Assembly (NCBI RefSeq): GCF_030816475.1
Contig: NZ_JAUSXF010000001.1
Coordinates: forward strand, 2,108,001-2,172,000
Direction: 5' to 3'
DNA length: 64,000 bases
DNA from: Arthrobacter pascens
GTDB lineage: Bacteria; Actinomycetota; Actinomycetes; Actinomycetales; Micrococcaceae
How positions within the stretch are numbered: position 1 is the stretch's first letter; every line of letters starts with the position of its first letter. Below are positions 27,058-35,156 of this stretch, piece by piece. Made by a program: the position numbers and the translations under genes. The notes beneath the pieces were generated by a model that did no database searches, was not told where the DNA came from, and worked only from the letters and a program-made list of their open reading frames with translations.

Positions 27058-28360
27058 TGCTGGCTCCTAGTGAGATTCGGGTAGTGGATTTGATCTTCAT
27101 GCCGATGGCTCCGAGCAGAACAGCGGCGATGCCCGCTGCACCGGCGAATGCCAGGAAGTTCGAATTGACGCCCAGGCCGGCCGCGAGCAGCAGGCCTCCC
27201 ACCTGCGGGGCAGCCACGGCGCCGATGCGGCCCACGCCGAGGGCCCAGCCGAGGGCCGTTCCGCGGAGATAGGCGGGGTAATGACTGGCTACGGCGGCAA
27301 TGATGAGGCACTGGGTGCCATGCGTTCCCACCCCGGCCAGAACGAGCATGAGGTAGACGACGGCGACCGGAGGGCCAGTGACCAGCACCACCAGGGCGCC
27401 GGCGGCTACGGCGGCTGCCGCAATCGCCGTCGGTATGGGCCCGAAGCGGGTCCCTGCCCAGGCCGTGATGACCGAGCCTGCCACCGCACCAAGGTTGAGG
27501 GCCAGGGCGAAGGTCAGGGCTGAGCCGAGGTTGTAGCCGGCCAGCTGCATCAGGTTCGGCAGCCAGGTGCCCAGCCCGTACCACGCGAAGAGCGTCACCA
27601 GGGTGGCGATGGCGTACAGCAGGCTCATGCCGAGGAAGGGTGCCCGGAGCAGCGAGCCGAAACCCGCACGTTCCCTTTCCAGGACCGGCCCGGGTTCTTT
27701 CCCTTGCCTGGCCGGGGCCAGTGTCTCGGGCAGGAAGCGAAGGCCCAGCGGTATCACCACCAGCAGGGCAACCACAGCCACGAGGAACATGACGGGCCAG
27801 CCGAACGCCGGAATGAGTGGAATAGCGGCCAGGGCGGCAATGGATCCACCAATGGGCACGCCGGACATCATGAGGGTGGCAACGGTGGACCGCCACTTAG
27901 CAGGGACAAGCTCCGCCACGAGGGCGTTGGCAGAAGGGACCAATCCGCCCAGGCCGATCCCGGCGAGGAGCCGGAGGCTGCCGAACACTATGGCGTTCGG
28001 GGCGAAGGAGCAAAGGATGGTGAAGACCGAGAACACGATAGCGCAGCCGAGGATGGTCCGTCGGCGTCCCCAGGTATCGGACATCCTGCCGGCGAAGATG
28101 GCTCCCAGCATCATTCCCACGAATGCCATGGAACCGACGGTGCCCGCGGTAGCCTTCGTCAGCCCCCAGCCTGTGTCGTTGACCAGAGAGGACTGCACGG
28201 TGCCATAGACAATGAGGTCATAGCCGTCGAAGACGACCAGCAGCCAGCAGACCAGAACCGCCATGGCGGACTGCCTGGAGAACCGGGACGCCGGCCCGCC
28301 CGGACGTGTTGATGCGTGGATTGGCCGCTCCGGCGCTGCAGCGGAAAGTAAGGGATTCAT
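27050..28360 (-). CDS. aromatic acid:H+ symporter (MFS, AAHS family)
   Basis: MFS permease of 436 aa with twelve hydrophobic segments. Helix 1 carries VVFDGYDLIVYGT, the DGxD motif required in PcaK-type aromatic acid importers, and the loop after helix 2 reads GRMSDTWGRRRT. It would bring 3-hydroxybenzoate or gentisate into the cell together with protons. It is cotranscribed with the hydroxylase and shares a 48-bp divergent region with the IclR gene. An operator-like dyad lies in that region. Confidence 0.9.
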   Translation of the reverse strand: MNPLLSAAAPERPIHASTRPGGPASRFSRQSAMAVLVCWLLVVFDGYDLIVYGTVQSSLVNDTGWGLTKATAGTVGSMAFVGMMLGAIFAGRMSDTWGRRRTILGCAIVFSVFTILCSFAPNAIVFGSLRLLAGIGLGGLVPSANALVAELVPAKWRSTVATLMMSGVPIGGSIAALAAIPLIPAFGWPVMFLVAVVALLVVIPLGLRFLPETLAPARQGKEPGPVLERERAGFGSLLRAPFLGMSLLYAIATLVTLFAWYGLGTWLPNLMQLAGYNLGSALTFALALNLGAVAGSVITAWAGTRFGPIPTAIAAAAVAAGALVVLVTGPPVAVVYLMLVLAGVGTHGTQCLIIAAVASHYPAYLRGTALGWALGVGRIGAVAAPQVGGLLLAAGLGVNSNFLAFAGAAGIAAVLLGAIGMKIKSTTRISLGASNV

Positions 28361-28400
28361 CCCCTTACTGTCGGGGATGCCCGCAGGGACGGCCTATAGA

Positions 28401-28417
28401 ATTCTGGTATGCAGAAT
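28401..28417. promoter_or_regulatory. IclR-type operator candidate at the regulator/importer junction
   Basis: Perfect 6-bp dyad ATTCTG-GTATG-CAGAAT. The ATG of the IclR gene (28409) lies within the spacer, so a bound protein would block it. The same dyad occurs ahead of the gentisate dioxygenase. Read as a shared site for the neighbouring IclR protein, inferred rather than shown. Confidence 0.55.
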
Positions 28418-29206
28418 CTTCCGATCAACAGGAAGCCCACATACTCCATTGAGGCAGTGGACAACGCCTTGCTGCTGCTCCAGTTGCTGCGCGACGGCGG
28501 GAGCCTGCGGCTTAAGGACGCGGCCCGGGAACTTGGCGTGGCCCCCTCCACCGCGCACAGGCTCCTGGCCATGCTGGTGTACAGGGGCTTTGCTGTCCAG
28601 GACGAATCCCGGCGGTACGTGCCCGGGCCGGCGATGGGTGCGGGACCCGCCGGCGTCCCTTGGAGCCGGCTGCTGCGGGACCTGGCGCGGCCGCATATGG
28701 AACTGTTGTGCTCCCGGGTCAACGAAACCGTCAACCTGATGATCCGGGTGGGGACCAAGGTACGGTTCCTGGATACCGTGGAAAGCACCAACGTGCTCCG
28801 GGTGGGCGACCGCCAGGGAACGGTGCTGCCGGCCAACAAGGCGTCCGGAGGCAAGGCGATGCTCGCAGAACTTGAGCCTGCCATGATCGAGCAGCTGTTC
28901 CGCAGCCATAACGCGGAGATTGGCGGGGACAGCATTCCCGACGCCGAGTATGCCGCCTTACTGCGCGAACTTGAGACGATCCGCGGCAACGGCTTCGCCG
29001 CCAACTTCGAAGGAACCGAGGAGGGAATCAGCGCGCTTGGCGTGGCGCTGCACAACCGGAAGGGCGAGGTTGTGGGAGCGCTCAGTGTCGCCACGCCTGT
29101 CGCCAGATTTCGGCGCCTGTTCGAGTCCGGGCTGGTGGGAGTTCTGCTGGAGGCGCGGCGCCAGCTGGAGATAGACATAGCGGCCAACCCCGCCACCCCG
29201 GACTGA
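28409..29206 (+). CDS. IclR-family transcriptional regulator
   Basis: Regulator of 265 aa. The N-terminal winged helix reads YSIEAVDNALLLLQLL and the recognition helix region ELGVAPSTAHRLLAMLVYRG; the C-terminal effector domain ends with the family block EGISALGVALHNRKGEVVGALSVATP. IclR proteins control aromatic catabolism in actinobacteria. Location suggests it senses gentisate or 3-hydroxybenzoate and controls both the importer/hydroxylase and the ring-cleavage genes. It is divergent from the importer and shares its promoter region. Confidence 0.92.
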   Translation: MQNLPINRKPTYSIEAVDNALLLLQLLRDGGSLRLKDAARELGVAPSTAHRLLAMLVYRGFAVQDESRRYVPGPAMGAGPAGVPWSRLLRDLARPHMELLCSRVNETVNLMIRVGTKVRFLDTVESTNVLRVGDRQGTVLPANKASGGKAMLAELEPAMIEQLFRSHNAEIGGDSIPDAEYAALLRELETIRGNGFAANFEGTEEGISALGVALHNRKGEVVGALSVATPVARFRRLFESGLVGVLLEARRQLEIDIAANPATPD

Positions 29207-29232
29207 CCGCGGCTTCTGACAGAGGGTACAAA

Positions 29233-29249
29233 GTTCTGCCTGACAGAAT
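29233..29249 (+). promoter_or_regulatory. IclR-type operator candidate ahead of gentisate dioxygenase
   Basis: Dyad GTTCTG-CCTGA-CAGAAT, five of six pairs perfect and the same N5 spacing as the site at the IclR start. A related TCTG-A-CAGA lies just upstream (about 29215-29223). It is 80 bp before the dioxygenase start, in the gap between IclR and the ring-cleavage operon. Confidence 0.55.
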
Positions 29250-29328
29250 TTTATGGGGTTCCCGTACCGCAATCCCTATGGTCGGTGTATATCCAAACAC
29301 CAATCGTGCTTCATCGAGGAGGCCCCCT

Positions 29329-30477
29329 GTGTCAATCAGCGCCGGGAACATCACCCACGCTTCTGTTGCCGCCCAGCATGCTCCGGAGCCGACTGCGGAG
29401 GAGGCCGCGGCGCTGGAGCAGCTGTACCGGGATTTCGAACGCGGGAACCTGATCCCGTTGTGGACGGAGATCGCTGACCTCATGCCGATGGTCCCCTCCC
29501 CCAAGGCGGTACCGCATGTGTGGCGCTGGAAGGACCTCTATCCGCTGGCCGCCCGCGCCGGTGACCTCGTGCCCGTGGGCAGGGGCGGCGAGCGCCGCGC
29601 GATAGCGCTCGCGAACCCCGGCCTGGGAAACACCCCGTATGCAACGCCGACCCTGTGGGCAGCCATACAATACCTGGGCGCCCACGAGACCGCCCCCGAG
29701 CACCGGCACTCGCAGAACGCCTTCCGGTTCGTCGTGGAGGGTGAAGGCGTCTGGACCGTGGTGAACGGGGATCCGGTGGCGATGCGGCGCGGGGACTTCC
29801 TGTTGACACCGGGCTGGAATTTCCACGGCCACCACAATGACACCGACCAGCCGATGGCGTGGATCGACGGTTTGGACATCCCGTTCGTGCACTACGCCGA
29901 CGCCGGGTTTTTTGAGTTCGGCACCGAACGCGTCACCGACGAAGCCACCCCGGACATCTCCCGCTCCGAACGGCTGTGGGCGCACCCCGGCCTGCGTCCC
30001 CTGTCCGGCCTGGATGATACCACCAACTCCCCCATCGCCGCGTACCGGTGGGAACACACCGACGCCGCGCTGCGTGAACAGCTGCTGCTGGAGGACGAAG
30101 GGCATCCGGCCACAGTGTCCCAGGGACACGCCGCCGTCCGCTACTCCAACCCCACGACCGGCGGGGACGTGATGCCCACCATCCGCGCCGAGTTCCACCG
30201 CCTCCGCGCCGGGGCCACCACCGAACCCGTCCGCGAGGTGGGTTCCAGCGTGTGGCAGGTCTTCGAAGGCACAGGCGCAGTGGTCCTCAACGGCGAAACC
30301 CGGCAGCTGGCCAAGGGGGACCTGTTCGTTGTCCCGTCCTGGCAGGAATGGTCGCTGCAGGCCGACACCAAACCGGGATCATGGACCGAATTCGATCTGT
30401 TCCGCTTCAGCGACGCCCCCATTTTCGAACGGCTGAATTTCAACCGCACCTACACCGAAGGACGCAAGAACGCATGA
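29329..30477 (+). CDS. gentisate 1,2-dioxygenase
   Basis: Ring-cleaving dioxygenase of 382 aa with two cupin domains. GTG 29329 has GAGGAGG six bases ahead, so I prefer it to the upstream ATG. The iron ligands in the first cupin are in PEHRHSQNAF (His 125 and 127) with a third His in the WNFHGHHND block. The C-terminal cupin lacks the metal histidines, as is normal. It opens the ring of gentisate with O2 and Fe2+ to give maleylpyruvate. It is the first gene of a tightly coupled three-gene set. Confidence 0.93.
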   Translation: MSISAGNITHASVAAQHAPEPTAEEAAALEQLYRDFERGNLIPLWTEIADLMPMVPSPKAVPHVWRWKDLYPLAARAGDLVPVGRGGERRAIALANPGLGNTPYATPTLWAAIQYLGAHETAPEHRHSQNAFRFVVEGEGVWTVVNGDPVAMRRGDFLLTPGWNFHGHHNDTDQPMAWIDGLDIPFVHYADAGFFEFGTERVTDEATPDISRSERLWAHPGLRPLSGLDDTTNSPIAAYRWEHTDAALREQLLLEDEGHPATVSQGHAAVRYSNPTTGGDVMPTIRAEFHRLRAGATTEPVREVGSSVWQVFEGTGAVVLNGETRQLAKGDLFVVPSWQEWSLQADTKPGSWTEFDLFRFSDAPIFERLNFNRTYTEGRKNA

Positions 30478-31313
30478 GACTCCTTACCCTCCGCACCGAC
30501 AACGGCACCGGAACCGCTACCACCGTGGCCGTGCGCCAGGACGGCAGCACCCTCACCGAGATAGAGGGGTTCTCTGACGTGGGCGCCCTCCTGCAGGACC
30601 CGGAGTGGCTGGCAAAGGCAGAGGCCGCCAACGGCGCAACGCACGCGCTCGACGGCGCCGATCTCGCCGCCGTCGTGCCCTTCCCGGGGAAGATCATCTG
30701 CGTGGGCCACAACTACCGCAACCACATCAAGGAAATGGGCCGGGAAATCCCGGACTACCCCACCCTGTTCGCCAAGTACCAGGAATCCCTGATCGGTCCC
30801 AACGATGACCTGGCGCTGCCGCAGGAATCCGACACCGTGGACTGGGAAGCCGAACTCGCCGTCGTCATCGGCAAGCAGGGGCGCCGGATCACCGAAGCCG
30901 ACGCCGCGGACCACATCGCCGGGTACGCCGTGCTGAACGACGTCAGCATGCGCGACTACCAGTTCCGTACCGTCCAGTGGCTCCAGGGCAAGACCTGGGA
31001 GAAGTCAACGCCGTTCGGCCCTGCCCTGGTGACCGGGGACGAATTCTCTCCCGGCCCCCTGATGACCTCCGCAGTGGACGGCGAGATCCAGCAGCAGACG
31101 CCCACTGCCGACCTCGTCTTCACGCCCGAGTTCCTGGTCTCTTACATTTCCACCATCATCACCCTCAACCCCGGCGACGTGATCGCCACCGGCACGCCCG
31201 GCGGCGTGGGTCATGCGCAGGATCCCAAGCGCTACCTGCAGGAAGGCCAGGTGCTGGTCACCACTATTGAGGGCCTGGGCCAGCTGACCAACCGCGTGGT
31301 CAAGGAAGCCTGA
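30474..31313 (+). CDS. fumarylacetoacetate/fumarylpyruvate hydrolase
   Basis: FAH-family hydrolase of 279 aa. ATG 30474 overlaps the dioxygenase stop by 4 nt. The motif IICVGHNYRNHIKEMG begins the catalytic domain, and the metal-binding acids lie in DWEAELAVVIGKQG and NDVSMRDYQFRT. It would split fumarylpyruvate into fumarate and pyruvate, the final step of the pathway. The C-terminal block NPGDVIATGTPGGVGHA is family-typical. Its place between dioxygenase and isomerase favours fumarylpyruvate as the substrate. Confidence 0.92.
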   Translation: MRLLTLRTDNGTGTATTVAVRQDGSTLTEIEGFSDVGALLQDPEWLAKAEAANGATHALDGADLAAVVPFPGKIICVGHNYRNHIKEMGREIPDYPTLFAKYQESLIGPNDDLALPQESDTVDWEAELAVVIGKQGRRITEADAADHIAGYAVLNDVSMRDYQFRTVQWLQGKTWEKSTPFGPALVTGDEFSPGPLMTSAVDGEIQQQTPTADLVFTPEFLVSYISTIITLNPGDVIATGTPGGVGHAQDPKRYLQEGQVLVTTIEGLGQLTNRVVKEA

Positions 31314-32086
31314 TGGCCGAACGCCGGGACCTGACGACGGACCCGCTGCTGCTGGAGGCGCTGCTGCAGGCCCGGCGGGGTACCGCGTTCTTCGCCCGCA
31401 AGCTCAACGAGCTCGCCGACGGTGAACTTGACGGCGCCTCACTGCTGCCGGGCTGGACCCGCCGCCATGTGGTGGCGCATGTGGGCTATAACGCCCGCGC
31501 CATCGCCCGGCTTATCGAATGGGCCGGCACGGGAATCGAAACACCCATGTACGCTTCCCCCAAGGCCCGCAACCATGAGATTGAGTTCGGCTCCACGCTG
31601 TCCCCCATCGCGCTGCGGAACCTCTTTGACCACTCGGCGGTGCACCTGAACGTCGAATGGCGGGACCTGCCCGCCGACGCCTGGCACCACAAGGTCAAGA
31701 CCGCCCAGGGCCGGGTGGTTCCGGCTGAGGAGACCGTCTGGATGCGCACCCGCGAAGTCTGGGTCCACTCCGTGGACCTGGACAACGGGGCCTCCTTCGC
31801 CGACATCCCCGTCCCGGTACTCACGCGGCTGCTCAAGGACATCACCACGGCCTGGGCCTCCCGCGGGACCGACGCCGGTTTGCTGGTCCGGGTATCAGAT
31901 CAGCCCGTCACAGGTCAGGAGACCGGGGAGGAGTCTGGCGGCTCCCGTGCCGGTGGACAGGTGACTGTCTCGGGCCCTCTCGCCGGCGTCGTCCGATGGG
32001 CAACGGGAAGGGGCACCTCAGGCGTCACTGCCACGGAGGGCGGTGTCCCGCTGGACGAGGTTCTGGCAGCGCCGAAGTGGATATGA
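31313..32086 (+). CDS. mycothiol-dependent maleylpyruvate isomerase
   Basis: DinB-fold isomerase of 257 aa. It shares a TGATG junction with the FAH gene. The metal ligands match the corynebacterial enzyme in spacing: His 56 in VVAHVGYN, Glu 148 and His 152 in REVWVHSVD. It turns maleylpyruvate into fumarylpyruvate using mycothiol as cofactor, so the organism should make mycothiol. It completes the gentisate pathway in this window. The C-terminus, about residues 190-257, is a smaller domain. Confidence 0.9.
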   Translation: MAERRDLTTDPLLLEALLQARRGTAFFARKLNELADGELDGASLLPGWTRRHVVAHVGYNARAIARLIEWAGTGIETPMYASPKARNHEIEFGSTLSPIALRNLFDHSAVHLNVEWRDLPADAWHHKVKTAQGRVVPAEETVWMRTREVWVHSVDLDNGASFADIPVPVLTRLLKDITTAWASRGTDAGLLVRVSDQPVTGQETGEESGGSRAGGQVTVSGPLAGVVRWATGRGTSGVTATEGGVPLDEVLAAPKWI

Positions 32087-32141
32087 ACACACAAGGCATG
32101 CGCAGCTGACACCGCGAGGGCCCGCCCTCCGGAAGGGGTCG

Positions 32142-32573
32142 CTAGGATCCCGCGGCTGCCTGCCCGCTGTTGACGTTGACCAGCCACGCGACGCCGTACC
32201 TGTCGGTGCACATACCGAAGATGTCGCCCCAGGGTGCCTGTTCCATCGGAACGGTGACGGTGCCGCCGTCGCCGGCCAGCTTGTCCCAGTAGCCGCGCAG
32301 TTCAGCCTCATCATCGCCGCTGAGGGAGACCGAGAACGTGTTGCCCGGCGTGTAGTCCATGGAGTTGGGGGTGTCCGCGCCCATCAGGACCATGCCCTGC
32401 GGCGTCGTCAGCATGGCGTGCATGATCTTGTCCGTCTCGGCGGGGTCCTCGCTGGCCTGGAACTCACCAAAGGTGCTCAGCGCCAGTTCTCCGCCGAACA
32501 CCGTCTGGTAGAAGGTCATCGCGTCCCGGGCGTTGTCACGGAAGCCAAGGTAGGGATTGAGGGTCGTGGGCAT
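32142..32573 (-). CDS. VOC/PhnB-like protein
   Basis: Protein of 143 aa starting at ATG 32573 after AGGAGAACC. It has the PhnB-type glyoxalase-fold pattern, LNPYLGFRDNARDAMTFYQT at the start and the later PWGDIFGMCTDRYGVAWLVN. Members of this subfamily are often called 3-demethylubiquinone methyltransferase-like, but no such activity is implied. The role is unknown. It is convergent with the gentisate operon and divergent from yciO. Confidence 0.85.
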   Translation of the reverse strand: MPTTLNPYLGFRDNARDAMTFYQTVFGGELALSTFGEFQASEDPAETDKIMHAMLTTPQGMVLMGADTPNSMDYTPGNTFSVSLSGDDEAELRGYWDKLAGDGGTVTVPMEQAPWGDIFGMCTDRYGVAWLVNVNSGQAAAGS

Positions 32574-32726
32574 GGCCGGTTCTCCTAGTGATGTGGAACG
32601 GACGGGGAAGGAACAGTCAACATACTGCCGCAAACATACCCCCGTTGGTAGGGGTAAACGGCCCCGATAAGTCAGCCTCGGGGCCCTGGCGTGCGCTATC
32701 CTCCCGCGCGCCGTAGGCTCGTGGGC

Positions 32727-33347
32727 ATGGCCAGATACTTTGACGTTCACCCTGAGGACCCCCAGCCCCGCGCCATCACGCAGGCCGTCCGGATGGTGCT
32801 CGACGGCGGGCTCATCGCCTACCCCACGGACTCCTGCTACGCGCTCGGGGCCCAGCTGGGCAACAAGGACGCGCTGGACCGGATCCGTACCATCCGCAAA
32901 CTGGACAGCAAACACCACTTCACCCTGGTCTGCAAGGACTTCGCCCAGCTGGGGCAGTTCGTGAACATCGGCAATGACGTGTTCCGCAGCATCAAGGCGG
33001 TAACCCCCGGCAGCTACACCTTCATCCTGCCGGCCACCAAGGACGTTCCGCGCCGGCTCCTGCACCCGAAGAAGAAAACAGTGGGTGTGCGCATTCCGGA
33101 CAACCGTGTGGTGCAGGCGCTGCTGGCCGAGCTGGGCGAGCCGCTGCTCTCCAGTACCCTCCTGCTTCCCGATGAGGAGGCTCCGCTGACCCAGGGGTGG
33201 GAGATCAAGGAGCGGCTGGAGTACGAGGTGGACGCCGTGATCGATTCCGGAGATTGCGGGGCCGAGCCCACCACTGTTGTTGATTTCTCGAGCGGCGTGG
33301 CCGAGGTGGTGCGGCGGGGCACGGGTGACCCGTCCCGCTTCGAATAG
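32727..33347 (+). CDS. yciO: YciO-type Sua5/TsaC-family protein
   Basis: Protein of 206 aa starting at ATG 32727, the same length as E. coli YciO. The N-terminal FDVHPEDPQPRAI, the middle YPTDSCYALG and KDVPRRLLHPKKKTVGVRIPD, and the C-terminal TTVVDFSSG match that family. Relatives (Sua5/TsaC) make threonylcarbamoyl-AMP for tRNA t6A, but YciO forms a separate branch with a less certain role. The upstream in-frame ATG at 32691 has no support. It is convergent with the LigD-type gene. Confidence 0.92.
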   Translation: MARYFDVHPEDPQPRAITQAVRMVLDGGLIAYPTDSCYALGAQLGNKDALDRIRTIRKLDSKHHFTLVCKDFAQLGQFVNIGNDVFRSIKAVTPGSYTFILPATKDVPRRLLHPKKKTVGVRIPDNRVVQALLAELGEPLLSSTLLLPDEEAPLTQGWEIKERLEYEVDAVIDSGDCGAEPTTVVDFSSGVAEVVRRGTGDPSRFE

Positions 33348-33353
33348 CCCTGG

Positions 33354-34376
33354 CTAGTCCTGCTTGCGTGCCCGGCTGGGCTGCACCCGCGGCGGCTCGC
33401 CCGGCATCTTCGGATAGTCCGGCGGGAAGGGCATTTCACCGAGGCCGTTCGCCAGGTCCCGCTCCCACCATTCCAGCAGGGTGTCAATGGTTCCGGGGTG
33501 TGCGTTCATGTCAGCCCAGGGGTCCCCTGTCGTTTTGAGGCGTTCGGGCACGGTGAGGATGGTGAAGTTCTTGGGGTCGGCGCTGCCCAGTTCGTCCCAG
33601 GTGATGGGGCAGGAGACGGGCGCATGGGGCAAGGCCCGGGGGCTGTAGGCCCCGGCGATGGTCCGGTCACGGTTGGCCTGGTTGAAGTCCACGAACACCC
33701 GCCGGCCGCGTTCTTCCTTCCACCACGCCGTGGTGACCTTGTCCGGCATCCGCCGTTCGAGCTCCCTCGCAGCGGCGATCACGGCGTGGCGGACGTCCAG
33801 GAATTCGCGCGTCGGTTCAACCGGCGCATAGACGTGAAGTCCGCGGTTTCCCGACGTCTTGATGAAGCAGTCCAGCCCCGCCTCCGCCAGTACCTCTTTC
33901 AGCGCCACCGCGGCGGGGACCGCATCATCGAAATCCGTCCCGGGTTGCGGGTCCAGGTCGATGCGCAACTGATCGGGATTATCCGTGTTTTCTGCCCGTG
34001 AAGGCCATGGATGGAACACGACGGTGTTCATCTGGACAGCCCAGATGGCGGCAGCAGGCTCGTCCAGGACCAGCTGCGGGTGCGAGCGGGCACTCGGATA
34101 GATCACCTTCACCGACCTGATGAAGTCCGGCGCTCCCTTGGGCGGGTTCTTGGAGAAGAACATCTCGCCGTCGATGCTGTCCGAGTACCTCTGCAAGGAG
34201 ACGGGCCTGTCGCCGTTCGCAGTGATGAAGGCTGCCCCGACGTCGGCAATGTACTTGGCGAGGTCCAGCTTGGTCAGCCCCAGCTCCGGCCACATCACCC
34301 GGCCGGGACTCGAAATGCGCATCTCGCGCTCGCCGTGGGGGCCTTGGACAGTGAGGGTGGTATGTTCGCTCGCCAT
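33354..34376 (-). CDS. LigD-type polymerase/primase domain protein, stand-alone
   Basis: Protein of 340 aa equal to the polymerase domain of bacterial end-joining ligase LigD, without ligase or nuclease parts. The catalytic aspartates are in LRIDLDPQPG (near residue 140) and VFVDFNQ, and the family blocks SGRVMWPELGLTK-type start and FIKTSGNRGLHVYAP are clear. It fills gaps with ribonucleotides or deoxynucleotides at breaks in the NHEJ pathway. No ligase or Ku gene is in the window. It is convergent with yciO. Confidence 0.9.
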   Translation of the reverse strand: MASEHTTLTVQGPHGEREMRISSPGRVMWPELGLTKLDLAKYIADVGAAFITANGDRPVSLQRYSDSIDGEMFFSKNPPKGAPDFIRSVKVIYPSARSHPQLVLDEPAAAIWAVQMNTVVFHPWPSRAENTDNPDQLRIDLDPQPGTDFDDAVPAAVALKEVLAEAGLDCFIKTSGNRGLHVYAPVEPTREFLDVRHAVIAAARELERRMPDKVTTAWWKEERGRRVFVDFNQANRDRTIAGAYSPRALPHAPVSCPITWDELGSADPKNFTILTVPERLKTTGDPWADMNAHPGTIDTLLEWWERDLANGLGEMPFPPDYPKMPGEPPRVQPSRARKQD

Positions 34377-34472
34377 GGTGACAACCTACCCCGCCCCGCC
34401 CGCCGCGTCAGTACCTGCGCGGCCTGACTCCTGGCAGGCAATCCGCATCGGGCGATCCGGCATGATTAACTC

Positions 34473-35150
34473 ATGACCGTTACCGAATCCCCCGTCACCA
34501 TCACAGTCGGCGACGTCGAGGTCTCCGCGGCTTATGGCCGCCCGCACAAGCCTTTTGCGACGCTTGTGGTTGCGCACGGGGCCGGTGCGGGCATGGAACA
34601 TCCTTTCCTCAGCGGCTTTACCCGCGCCCTTAACCACGACGGCGTTGCCACGTTGCGCTTCAACTTTCCCTACCGAGAGGCAGGCAGGAAGTTCCCGGAC
34701 CGGCCGCCGGCCGCCATCGCCGCCTGGCGGGCCGCGCTGGACGCCGCCTTACGGCAGGGTGACAGTCACGGCGACAAGGGTCCTGTCTGGGCGGCCGGCA
34801 AATCCTTCGGCGGGCGCATGGCGTCCATGGCCGTGGCGGAAGGGATGCCCGCCAAGGGGCTGGTGTACCTCGGGTATCCGTTGCACCCGCCGGGAAAGCC
34901 GGACAAACTCCGGGATGAGCACCTGTACGGGCTGACGCTTCCCATGCTGTTCCTGCAGGGAACACGCGACACCTTTGCCACCCCGGAGCTGCTGGAGGGC
35001 GTGGCCTCCCGGATCGGTCAGTCCGCCGTGCTGGAATGGGTCGACGGCGGTGACCATTCCTTCGCCGTCGCGGGCAGGAAACGCAGTGCCGAAGAGATCG
35101 GTGCCTCGCTGGCTTCGCCGGTGGCGCGTTTCATGCGCACCCACAGCTGA
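34473..35150 (+). CDS. alpha/beta hydrolase family protein
   Basis: Protein of 225 aa of the dienelactone-hydrolase/KANL3-Tex30 kind. The first strand has VVAHGAGAGMEHPFLSG, the nucleophile elbow is AAGKSFGGRMAS (Ser in GKSFGG), and the catalytic His is in GGDHSFAVAGR near the C-terminus. It is cytosolic with no signal peptide. The substrate is unknown. It is divergent from the polymerase-domain gene and convergent with the EF-G-like gene. Confidence 0.86.
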   Translation: MTVTESPVTITVGDVEVSAAYGRPHKPFATLVVAHGAGAGMEHPFLSGFTRALNHDGVATLRFNFPYREAGRKFPDRPPAAIAAWRAALDAALRQGDSHGDKGPVWAAGKSFGGRMASMAVAEGMPAKGLVYLGYPLHPPGKPDKLRDEHLYGLTLPMLFLQGTRDTFATPELLEGVASRIGQSAVLEWVDGGDHSFAVAGRKRSAEEIGASLASPVARFMRTHS

Positions 35151-35156
35151 CCGGGA

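Noticed and set aside
32637..32656. TACCCCC-N7-GGGGTA as a CsoR/RcnR-type metal operator
   Set aside because: Spacer is longer than usual and no metal-responsive regulator or transporter is near. Kept only as a note.
32660..32685. Stem GGCCCCGA/TCGGGGCC as a terminator
   Set aside because: It lies between divergent genes, upstream of both, so there is no transcript for it to end. It could be part of a promoter region, without evidence.
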